From contig JAFTIG010000004.1 in NCBI GenBank assembly GCA_017457015.1, forward strand, positions 1 to 13,969: a DNA stretch of 13,969 nt, in the 5' to 3' direction. Each line of letters begins with the position of its first letter. The stretch's first letter is position 1. Source of the DNA: Clostridia bacterium (GTDB lineage Bacteria > Bacillota_A > Clostridia > Christensenellales > Borkfalkiaceae). The notes beneath the pieces were generated by a model. It searched no databases. It worked only from the letters and a program-made list of their open reading frames with translations, and was not told the DNA's origin. A program made the position numbers and the translations under genes. Below, in pieces: positions 6,428-12,701 of the stretch.

Positions 6428-8527
6428 ATGAACGCAAAAAATATTCCGGAAATTTTCGGGTCAATGGTGTTTAACGACAAGGTTATGAGAGAACGCTTAC
6501 CCAAGGAAGCGTACGACGCTGTGCGCCGTGCGATAGACGACGGTACTCCGCTTACTCACGATATTGCAAAGTGCGTGGCGTCCGTTCTTAAAGACTGGGC
6601 GATTGAAAAGGGCGCAACTCACTTTACGCACTGGTTTCAGCCTATGACGGGTATCACTGCCGAAAAACACGACAGTTTCGTAGAGCCTTTCGGGAACGGT
6701 GACGTTATAATGAAGTTTTCGGAAAAATCTCTAGTTAAGGGTGAAGCGGACGGCTCAAGTTTTCCGTCGGGCGGATTAAGAGCGACCTTTGAAGCGCGTG
6801 GTTATACGGCGTGGGATCCCACGTCTTACGCGTTCGTAAAGGACGGCAGTTTATATATTCCGACCGCGTTTTGCTCGTACGGCGGGGAAGCGCTAGATAA
6901 GAAAACTCCGTTACTTCGTTCTATGGAAGCGTTTAACAAACAGGCGCTTAGAATATTAAGACTGTTCGGCAACGATAAAACGACCAAAGTAACTCCTACT
7001 TGCGGTGCGGAACAGGAATACTTTTTGATAGATAAAAGCGTTTACGAAAAGCGCCTTGACTTAATACATTGTGGCAGAACGCTTTTTGGCGCGCGTCCGT
7101 CAAAGGGGCAGGAATTAGAAGACCACTATTACGGTGCGATAAAAGCAAGAGTTTCCGACTATATGAGAGAACTTGACGAAGAACTTTGGAAACTCGGCGT
7201 GTACGCTAAAACCAAGCATAACGAAGTTGCGCCTGCTCAACACGAGTTAGCGCCCGTGTTTACGTCTATAAACATAGCAACCGACCAAAACCAACTTACT
7301 ATGCAAATAATGAAGAGCGTTGCAAATAAGCACGGGTTAGTGTGTCTATTGCACGAAAAACCGTTTGCGTCGGTGAGCGGTAGCGGTAAGCACGATAACT
7401 GGGCAATAAGTACGGATACGGGTGAAAATCTTTTAGATCCCGGCGCAACGCCTAACGAGAACGCGCAGTTCTTAATTTTCTTGCTTGCGGTTATAAAAGC
7501 GGTCGACGAATATCAAGACCTTTTAAGAATAAGCGTTTCGTCGGCTGGTAACGATCACCGACTTGGCGCGGACGAAGCACCGCCTGCAATAATTTCTATT
7601 TATCTCGGTGAAGAACTTGAAGAAATTCTTTGGGCTATCGAGAGCGGTGACAAATATAATGCAAAGAAAAAAACCGACCTAAAAATCGGAGTTTCCGTTC
7701 TTCCGCCTATTCCAAAGGATACTACGGACAGAAACAGAACTTCTCCGTTTGCGTTTACTGGTAACAAGTTCGAGTTCCGTATGGTTGGCTCGTCTACAAA
7801 TATCGCTTGCCCGAACTTTATCTTAAACACTATCGTGGCAGAAGAACTACGTCAGTTCGCAGATGAACTTGAAGGTGCGAGCGACTTTAACGTAGCGCTT
7901 GACGCACTTATAAGAAAGACTATAAAACAGCATAAGCGTATAATCTTTAACGGCAACAATTATTCCAAAGAGTGGGAAAAAGAAGCGGCTAAACGCGGTT
8001 TGTTAAACTTAAAGACGACCGTGGACGCATTACCGCTTTACGCGCAGAAAAAGAATATAGAAACTTTTGAACGCCACAACGTTCTTTCGGAAAACGAAAT
8101 ACGTTCCCGTACGGAAATTCTCTTGGAAAATTACTCGAATATAGTGCATATAGAAGCGCTTACTGCTTTAGATATAGCAAGGCGTCAGATAGCGCCGTCC
8201 GTTATAGGGTATGAAACGTTCTTACTCAAGTGCGTAAAACTGAAAAAAGAGTACGGCAAAGCAAAGCACTCTTTAGAAGAAAATTTACTAAAACGTATAT
8301 CCGAACTATCCGAGTCTTTCCATCACGCAATAGAAAAACTTAGCGTTAGTTTGAATAAATATAACGCAAGTGACGTCAATCTTAAAAAAGCACAATACTG
8401 TAAAGACGTTTTATTGCGCGATATGCAATCATTGCGCGGTTACGCCGACGAAATGGAACTTCTTATCGGAAAGGAATATATCACTTTCCCGACGTATGAA
8501 GATATATTATATAGCGTAAAATATTAA
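6428..8527 (+). CDS. glnN: Type III glutamine synthetase
   Basis: This enzyme forms glutamine from glutamate, ammonia and ATP. At 699 aa it has the large-subunit size of the GSIII family of Bacteroidetes, cyanobacteria and some clostridia, unlike the roughly 450-aa GSI. Seen: the GSIII N-terminal block IPEIFGSMVFNDKVMRERLP (residues 6-25), the active-site GAEQEYFL (193-200), HNEVAPAQHEL (264-274), GSGKHDNW (318-325) and RTSPFAFTGNKFEFR (437-451), followed by a charged C-terminal helical region. The frame is open from 6311, but the ATG at 6428 is chosen: AAGGAG lies six bases before it, a promoter lies inside the upstream extension, and the family block starts right after. A 6-bp hairpin (6399-6404 with 6411-6416) abuts the SD. 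No glnR-like regulator is adjacent. The 3' end runs into an inverted-repeat element. Confidence 0.95.
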   Translation: MNAKNIPEIFGSMVFNDKVMRERLPKEAYDAVRRAIDDGTPLTHDIAKCVASVLKDWAIEKGATHFTHWFQPMTGITAEKHDSFVEPFGNGDVIMKFSEKSLVKGEADGSSFPSGGLRATFEARGYTAWDPTSYAFVKDGSLYIPTAFCSYGGEALDKKTPLLRSMEAFNKQALRILRLFGNDKTTKVTPTCGAEQEYFLIDKSVYEKRLDLIHCGRTLFGARPSKGQELEDHYYGAIKARVSDYMRELDEELWKLGVYAKTKHNEVAPAQHELAPVFTSINIATDQNQLTMQIMKSVANKHGLVCLLHEKPFASVSGSGKHDNWAISTDTGENLLDPGATPNENAQFLIFLLAVIKAVDEYQDLLRISVSSAGNDHRLGADEAPPAIISIYLGEELEEILWAIESGDKYNAKKKTDLKIGVSVLPPIPKDTTDRNRTSPFAFTGNKFEFRMVGSSTNIACPNFILNTIVAEELRQFADELEGASDFNVALDALIRKTIKQHKRIIFNGNNYSKEWEKEAAKRGLLNLKTTVDALPLYAQKKNIETFERHNVLSENEIRSRTEILLENYSNIVHIEALTALDIARRQIAPSVIGYETFLLKCVKLKKEYGKAKHSLEENLLKRISELSESFHHAIEKLSVSLNKYNASDVNLKKAQYCKDVLLRDMQSLRGYADEMELLIGKEYITFPTYEDILYSVKY

Positions 8528-8528
8528 T

Positions 8529-8655
8529 TTTTAAGGTCGTCTAAACTTCGCATTGCGTCGTTACTGCAAAGCGTTTGGACTTCGATGACCGACAAGGTCA
8601 ATCTCACCCCAAACACTTCGCGAGCCTAGCACTGCTTGTTTATACGCCCTTAAAA
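8529..8655. repeat. 127-bp element with imperfect terminal inverted repeats
   Basis: The ends, TTTTAAGGTCGTCTAAAC (8529-8546) and the complement of 8638-8655, match at 16 of 18 positions. Inside is a second complementary pair, GTCTAAAC with GTTTGGAC (8539-8546 and about 8569-8576, one G-U). The element starts two bases after the glutamine synthetase stop codon, so it would also form a folded 3' UTR. No transposase and no clear target-site duplication are seen. It may be a MITE-like insertion or a structured 3' element. Confidence 0.4.
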
Positions 8656-8734
8656 TACAACACGAGCGAAGTTAAGTTAGGTTTAAGCGTCACGCATAAA
8701 TAAATATTAAAAAAATTATGATAATTTCTTTCTA

Positions 8735-8771
8735 CTCCCACCGCCGACCGCATTGCGGTCGGCGGTGGGAG
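8735..8771. repeat. Perfect 17-bp GC-rich palindrome
   Basis: 8735-8751 and 8755-8771 are fully complementary with loop ATT, and pairing continues one more base outward. It is very GC-rich in an AT-rich spacer. Neither strand has a T run directly after it, so it is not a standard intrinsic terminator. It stands alone, more than 200 bp past the glutamine synthetase stop. Confidence 0.7.
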
Positions 8772-8921
8772 TGGGGTAGATAAAAAGGTAAAATATTCTA
8801 TATGGCTTGTTGAAGTATTTTGTTAAAAATGAAAAATATATGTGTAATATCGTGAATTCGTTTGCTTATTTAGTAGCGTTAGAGACTTTAGGTAACAAAA
8901 TAAATCAAGATATATATAATC

Positions 8922-8954
8922 AAACCCCACAACCGCAACGCGGTCGTGGGGTTT
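8922..8954. repeat. Second GC-rich inverted repeat
   Basis: AAACCCCAC (8922-8930) and ACCGC (8932-8936) pair with GCGGT (8940-8944) and GTGGGGTTT (8946-8954), with a single A-C mismatch and loop AAC. No T run follows on either strand beyond the TTT of the stem. Apart from these two palindromes, the inverted-repeat element and a doubtful 48-codon ORF at 8840-8986, I see nothing in 8528-9106. Confidence 0.6.
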
Positions 8955-9106
8955 GGAGTTTAAAAATTTTATATTTGCTATTGTAAAATTTAGGTTATAC
9001 GATAATAAGTATACTCTATATAAATTTTTGACTTGTAATTAGCATATTAAAAAATCAAATAAGATAAAATTCTTAAAAGCACTAGTTTTAGTATTTATTT
9101 AATTAA

Positions 9107-9310
9107 TTATTCTATACCTGCTAAAAAATCAATTGAAACGTTAAAAAATTGAGCAATTTTTACAAGGTTACTCATAGTAGGATCGCTTTCGTTCCGTTCC
9201 CAGAGACTAATTACAGATTTACTAACGTCTAGGATTGCGGCGAGTTGAACTTGACCTAAATCCTTGTCTTTGCGTAAATTTTTTAAACGTTCACCAAATG
9301 TTTCTTTCAT
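9107..9310 (-). CDS. Small XRE-family (Cro/C1-type) transcriptional regulator
   Basis: A 67-aa protein that is essentially one HTH-XRE DNA-binding domain: ERLKNLRKDKDLGQVQLAAI (7-26), then LDVSKSVISLWERNESDPTM covering the recognition helix, then NLVKIAQFFNVSIDFLAGIE at the C-terminus. The frame is open further upstream to 9415, but that extension crosses the divergent promoter and operator and overlaps the neighbouring start. The ATG at 9310 (MKETFGERL) is therefore used, although its SD is weak (GGGGA about ten bases upstream). Being so small and divergent from the DUF2130 gene, with palindromes in between, it is probably a local repressor acting on both promoters. That target is inferred from position. 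Confidence 0.85.
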   Translation of the reverse strand: MKETFGERLKNLRKDKDLGQVQLAAILDVSKSVISLWERNESDPTMSNLVKIAQFFNVSIDFLAGIE

Positions 9311-9344
9311 GTTATTAATTTCCCCATAAAAATGGGAAAAATAC

Positions 9345-9373
9345 TTGACTTTCCAGTATAATGGAAATATAAT
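9345..9373 (+). promoter_or_regulatory. DUF2130-gene promoter with an embedded palindromic operator
   Basis: TTGACT (9345-9350), a 17-bp spacer and TATAAT (9368-9373). The palindrome TTTCCA-GTATAA-TGGAAA (9350-9367) begins on the last base of the -35 and fills the spacer. A related dyad, TTTCCC (9319-9324) with GGGAAA (9334-9339), lies nearer the regulator gene. These are probable binding sites for the adjacent XRE protein. Confidence 0.75.
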
Positions 9374-9408
9374 TAATATAAATAAAAAAGTAATAAGGAG
9401 AATATAAA

Positions 9409-10666
9409 ATGGCAAATTTACAAGAAATTAAATGTCCTAGTTGTGGAGAAGTTTTTCAAGTTGACGAAAGTCTATATACAGATATTGTTAAACAAGTGAG
9501 AAATAAAGAATTTGAGAAAGAATTAAAAGAAAAATTAAGTAGTCAAAAAGAAATAGATGAAACAAATCAAAAACTTGCAATAGCAAAAGCAACGGCAGAA
9601 CTTGAAAAAAAATTAGAAAGTGCGGAATTAAGAATAAAAAATATATCTGCGGAAAAAGAAAGTGCAGTTGCAAATGTTAAAAAAGATAAGGAAATAGAAA
9701 TCAATAATTTAAAAAATCAATTAAATAATAAAGAAACAGAGAAAGAATTGGCGTTAACAAGGGTGAAGTCGGAATATGAAAGTAAATGTGAAAAATTAAA
9801 AGCTGAACTTGAAGGAAAAAACGACCAGTTTGCGTTAAAAGAAATAGAATTAAAAGAACAATATCAAGAGCAATTAAAGAAAAAAAGACGAAGATATTGC
9901 ATTTTATAGGGATTATAAGGCAAGACTATCAACTAAAATGGTTGGGGAAAGTTTAGAGCGCCACTGTGAAGAAGAGTTTAACAAACTTAGAATGAGTACC
10001 TTTCCAAAAGCCTATTTTGAAAAGGATAACGATGCAAGAACGGGTAGTAAGGGCGACTACATCTATAAAGATTACGACCAAAACGGAAACGAGATGATCT
10101 CTATAATGTTCGAGATGAAAAACGAAAACGATACTTCTGCTACATAACATAAAAACGAAGATTTTTTCTAAGAACTTGACAAAGATAGAAAAGAAAAAAA
10201 GTGCGAATATGCGGTTTTAGTATCGCTTCTAGAAATGGACAGTGAATATTATAACACGGGAATAGTGGACGTATCTTATAAATATGAAAAAATGTACGTT
10301 ATAAGACCGCAAATGTTTATAACTCTGATCACTATCTTAAAAAACGCTGCCGAGCGTTCAAGTGACATGCGTAACGAACTTGTTAAAATCAGAGAACAAA
10401 ATATAGATATAACAAATTTTGAAAATAATTTGCTCGATTTTCAAGAAAAATTTGGAAAAAATTACGATATAGCAAAAAGACATTTTGAGAAGGCGATAGA
10501 AGAAATTGACACTACTATTAAGCATTTAGAAAAAGTTAAAGAGAGTCTAATGGGATCTGAAAGACAACTTCGCATTGCCAACGATAAGGCACAGGAGATA
10601 AGTATTAAAAAACTTACGAAAAACAACCCTACTATGGTTAAAATGTTTGAAGACTTAAAAGGTTAA
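9409..10666 (+). pseudogene. Broken DUF2130-family gene (frameshift plus two in-frame TAA codons)
   Basis: When joined, three fragments give one DUF2130 protein of about 418 residues. The N-terminal part (9409-9909) has a CPSCG half zinc knuckle (residues 9-13) and a long Glu/Lys-rich coiled coil (about 25-160). The middle part (9887-10147) carries EKDNDARTGSKGDYI and FEMKNEN, a spacing that resembles a PD-(D/E)XK nuclease core. The last part (10172-10666) continues with the conserved EYAVLVSLLE, YNTGIVDVSYKY, MYVIRPQ and a C-terminal helix. Lesions: one extra base, most easily in the A7 run at 9880-9886, and TAA at 10145-10147 and 10169-10171, where lysine is expected from memory of the family. 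The remaining codons are still well conserved, so inactivation is recent, or these are assembly errors. The start has a good SD (AAGGAG). It may be repressed by the divergent XRE protein. Confidence 0.85.
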
Positions 10667-10677
10667 AATCAATTAAA

Positions 10678-10712
10678 ATCCCCGTTGTAATGTAGCAACG
10701 GGGATAATTTTT
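10678..10712. terminator. Bidirectional terminator between the DUF2130 pseudogene and the dehydrogenase gene
   Basis: ATCCCCGTTG (10678-10687) pairs with CAACGGGGAT (10696-10705) around an 8-nt loop. It is followed by AATTTTTA on the plus strand, and by TTTT on the minus strand in the complementary direction. The genes converge here. Confidence 0.82.
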
Positions 10713-11994
10713 ATTCTAAAATTTCTCGTATTACTTTTTCGTCGATGAAAAGTTGGAAATATATCCACAATACCGAATAACGGTCCTTTAAGTCTTTACC
10801 AAAGAAAGTACTGTTGCGTATTTTTTCCGCACCGTAAAAGCTTTCAAATCGGTCAAGGTCAAAGCCTACTTCAACGAGCATTTCACGAACTTCGTTGGCG
10901 GTGGGGCACTCTTTAAGTATTGCACGTATTTCGTCCCACTTTTCGGTATATATACCGCTTAAATCTTTGTTATAAAATCCGAATTTTTTCTGTATAGCGT
11001 CAACTTCACCAGCAAAATCGTGATATATCTTTTTGTAGCAATTAAGCCTATCTTCGTCGCTTATTTTATTGAAAATCGGCTTATCTATCTTGGCAATTTT
11101 TTCTCTAATATCCGCAACCACTATCGTAGAATATCCAACGTCAGTACCGTGCAAGAAATACGGTTTGTCTTCAATGAGTCCGGTTATTTCAAAGAAGTGC
11201 GAAAGGTGATGTTCGCTACCAGAACCAGGGCGTGTGTTAGTGTTTAAGGTCATACTGATTCCCGACGCAACCAACGTTTCCATAAGTTTACCGATCGCGT
11301 ATTCGTCACGCTCGGTAATTTTTTTTGCAAGCGAACGCACTTCGTTGGTGGCGGTTAAGGTAACGTTGTATAGGAAAGGACAAAGATGTTCGCCGTTAAT
11401 TAGGTTTGCAAGTTTCCAGTCGTTAAGCGAACTGTATTTACCTATAATGTCAGCATATCCCGCAGCAATCATTTCCATCGGTGCGTCTTTTAATATGTCC
11501 ACGTCGCCTATGATAACTTCAGGAGCACGCGTGGTGACGGTAACTTTCATACCGCCGAGAATCATTGCCGCACCGCTTGATGCAAAACCGTCCATAGACG
11601 GGGCGGTGGCAATAATACCGCTCTTTGCATTGCAGTTCCAAGCAACGTATTTGCATATATCGTTGATAACGCCCGAGCCGATACCTAATACAAGGTCAGT
11701 ATCGGGTGTAGCAAGTGCACTAACTATATCGCAACTCTCTTCGTTGGGAACTAATAACCCTTCAGTTTGAAAAACGTGTTTTGCTTTAATCTTGCTGCCG
11801 AGTATTTTTTCCACTTTTTCGCCGCATAGGGGGTAGGTGTTGCAGTCGGCAACGAGAAGTATGTTTTTATAATCTATCAATTCGTCAAGTTGGTCTAAAA
11901 CGCCTTTACCTATTTTAAGCGTTTCGACGTCACAACGATGTGTTCTACCGCACTCACAAACAATGTCGCGGTTTAATATTTGATAAACGTCCAT
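10711..11994 (-). CDS. sn-glycerol-1-phosphate dehydrogenase, AraM/EgsA-like
   Basis: A 427-aa NAD(P)H-dependent dehydrogenase of the iron-alcohol-dehydrogenase superfamily. It resembles bacterial AraM and archaeal G1P dehydrogenase, which reduce dihydroxyacetone phosphate to sn-glycerol-1-phosphate. Seen: a nucleotide-binding GIGSGVINDICKY (104-116), TAPSMDGFASSGAA (130-143), the metal-ligand block AGYADIIGKYSSLNDW (178-193, with Asp182), the histidine cluster SEHHLSHF (260-267) and HGTDVGY (282-288, with His282). An N-terminal CxCGxxHxC-like segment (residues 13-21) is notable. AAGGAG lies ten bases before the ATG, a rather long gap. It is a single-gene unit with its own promoter and terminator. 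Bacterial members make glycerol-1-phosphate for lipids or glycans; no ether-lipid partner such as PcrB is present here. Confidence 0.9.
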   Translation of the reverse strand: MDVYQILNRDIVCECGRTHRCDVETLKIGKGVLDQLDELIDYKNILLVADCNTYPLCGEKVEKILGSKIKAKHVFQTEGLLVPNEESCDIVSALATPDTDLVLGIGSGVINDICKYVAWNCNAKSGIIATAPSMDGFASSGAAMILGGMKVTVTTRAPEVIIGDVDILKDAPMEMIAAGYADIIGKYSSLNDWKLANLINGEHLCPFLYNVTLTATNEVRSLAKKITERDEYAIGKLMETLVASGISMTLNTNTRPGSGSEHHLSHFFEITGLIEDKPYFLHGTDVGYSTIVVADIREKIAKIDKPIFNKISDEDRLNCYKKIYHDFAGEVDAIQKKFGFYNKDLSGIYTEKWDEIRAILKECPTANEVREMLVEVGFDLDRFESFYGAEKIRNSTFFGKDLKDRYSVLWIYFQLFIDEKVIREILE

Positions 11995-12024
11995 ATTGTA
12001 AATTCTCCTTATCCTTACCGTTTT

Positions 12025-12053
12025 ATTATATCAAAAACGATTGTAACTTACAA
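12025..12053 (-). promoter_or_regulatory. Promoter of the AraM-like gene
   Basis: On the minus strand, TTGTAA (complement of 12048-12053) and TATAAT (complement of 12025-12030) are separated by 17 bp. TTGTAACTTACAA (12041-12053) forms an inverted repeat over the -35 and shares its half-site sequence with the XRE operators at 12207-12253, but in the outward orientation. Confidence 0.75.
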
Positions 12054-12092
12054 GTAAATTTTAAGTTTAAAATATAAATGCTCGATTTTGAT

Positions 12093-12115
12093 AAAAAAGC
12101 ACGTTTTGAGTGCTC
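12093..12115 (-). terminator. Second of two tandem minus-strand terminators
   Basis: Read on the minus strand, AGCAC and GTGCT (stem 12098-12102 with 12110-12114) form a short stem followed by six T. It backs up the stronger terminator at 12116-12156 and insulates the AraM-like gene. Confidence 0.5.
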
Positions 12116-12156
12116 AAAAATATTAAACACCCACACGACTAGTATGAGTGTTTAAT
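12116..12156 (-). terminator. Terminator of the short minus-strand RNA
   Basis: A 15-bp stem (12122-12136 with 12142-12156, two G-U pairs when read as minus-strand RNA) with a 5-nt loop is followed on the minus strand by ATTTTT. No T run follows on the plus strand. Confidence 0.75.
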
Positions 12157-12194
12157 AGATTTGTGGCGACAACGGAGTTTGCATACGAGAAAGT
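12116..12194 (-). ncRNA. Candidate ~80-nt small RNA under XRE-operator control
   Basis: The unit has a near-consensus minus-strand promoter (12201-12229) and the terminator at 12116-12156, with only about 38 nt of single-stranded leader between. That leader is pyrimidine-rich at its start (ACTTACTTTCTC) and contains AACTCCG, which could pair with SD sequences. A ten-codon ORF (MQTPLSPQIY) starts in it but has no SD, so the RNA is more likely non-coding. I do not recognise it as a known family. The ends are inferred from promoter and terminator positions. Confidence 0.5.
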
Positions 12195-12200
12195 AAGTAT

Positions 12201-12229
12201 ATTGTATTACAAAAATATTTGTAAGTCAA
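12201..12229 (-). promoter_or_regulatory. Minus-strand promoter with an embedded palindromic operator
   Basis: On the minus strand, -35 TTGACT (complement of 12224-12229) and -10 TACAAT (complement of 12201-12206) have a 17-bp spacer. The palindrome TTACAAA-AATA-TTTGTAA (12207-12224) fills that spacer and supplies the last base of the -35, the same layout as at 9345-9373. Confidence 0.75.
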
Positions 12230-12237
12230 GCATATTA

Positions 12238-12253
12238 ACAAAAATTTTTGTAA
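12238..12253. promoter_or_regulatory. Second copy of the XRE operator
   Basis: ACAAAAATTTTTGTAA (12238-12253) differs at only one of 16 positions from ACAAAAATATTTGTAA (12209-12224). The two copies are offset by 29 bp. The second copy lies just before the SD of the XRE gene and probably mediates autoregulation. I could not assign a confident promoter for the XRE gene itself. Confidence 0.6.
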
Positions 12254-12275
12254 TATTAAATAAAGGAGAGTTAAA

Positions 12276-12488
12276 ATGAAATATGGAGACTATTTAAAAG
12301 AACATAGAGAGAAGAAAGGAATAAGTCAAAATGAATTAGCCAAACAGTGTGGGATAAGTCAACAAATGATTAGTTACTGGGAAAATAATAACGGATTACC
12401 TAACATTGATTTTTGCGTTCGCCTTGCGGACTTTTACGGGATAAGTCTTGACGAGTTGGTCGGTAGAGAGTTTGGACATAACGATTAA
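12276..12488 (+). CDS. Small XRE-family transcriptional regulator
   Basis: A 70-aa single-domain HTH-XRE protein: YLKEHREKKGISQNELAKQC (6-25), recognition helix region GISQQMISYWENNNGLP (26-42), then the third-helix segment DFCVRLADFYGISLDELVGR. Length is that of stand-alone Cro-like repressors. AAAGGAG lies seven bases before the ATG. It is transcribed away from the short minus-strand RNA, and the two operator copies at 12207-12253 lie between them, so it probably represses both that RNA and itself. Its recognition helix and its proposed operator differ from those of the XRE gene at 9107-9310, so the two regulators are expected not to cross-regulate. Confidence 0.9.
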   Translation: MKYGDYLKEHREKKGISQNELAKQCGISQQMISYWENNNGLPNIDFCVRLADFYGISLDELVGREFGHND

Positions 12489-12513
12489 ATTTAATAAAAA
12501 AGAAATCAAAATT

Positions 12514-12546
12514 CCGCTCGTAAATTACTGTTTACGGCGGTTTTTT
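12514..12546 (+). terminator. Intrinsic terminator after the XRE gene
   Basis: CCGC-T-CGTAAA pairs with TTTACGGCGG (10 bp with one bulged T, loop TTACTG) and is followed by six T. Confidence 0.85.
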
Positions 12547-12610
12547 ATATTTATATATAAATTTACCATAATTTACAGTCAAAAAAACTAAAAGTCGTTA
12601 CTGAAAAAGG

Positions 12611-12639
12611 TTGAAAAGAAAACGTAAATATGATAGAAT
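12611..12639 (+). promoter_or_regulatory. Promoter of the nfnAB operon
   Basis: TTGAAA (12611-12616), a 17-bp spacer and TAGAAT (12634-12639) place the start near 12646, giving a leader of about 80 nt. No other candidate feature is seen in 12547-12610. Confidence 0.65.
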
Positions 12640-12667
12640 ATATAAAGTAAATAAATTATATACGTTA

Positions 12668-12701
12668 CGGCGGTTTGGTTTAACAAAATAAATCACCGCC
12701 G
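12668..12701 (+). promoter_or_regulatory. Hairpin in the nfnA leader
   Basis: CGGCGGT (12668-12674) pairs with ACCGCCG (12695-12701), and after a UU bulge GGTTT pairs with AAATC, giving 12 bp with an 8-nt loop. It ends ten bases before the SD and has no T run, so it is a translation- or stability-type element rather than a terminator. Confidence 0.5.

Noticed and set aside
8735..8954. Intrinsic terminators for glutamine synthetase
   Set aside because: Both hairpins lack an adjacent T run on either strand and are 200 bp or more from the stop codon.
9311..9415. Hydrophobic N-terminal extension of the first XRE regulator, looking like a membrane anchor
   Set aside because: It lies across the divergent promoter and operators and overlaps the DUF2130 start. 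Its hydrophobicity comes from AT-rich intergenic sequence.
9880..9886. Programmed ribosomal frameshift in the DUF2130 gene
   Set aside because: The needed shift is +1 (or -2), not the -1 typical of A-rich slippery sites, and two further TAA codons follow downstream, so decay is the simpler reading.
12160..12191. Ten-codon ORF MQTPLSPQIY in the short minus-strand RNA
   Set aside because: There is no SD-like sequence before its ATG, and it ends at the terminator stem, so it is more likely chance.
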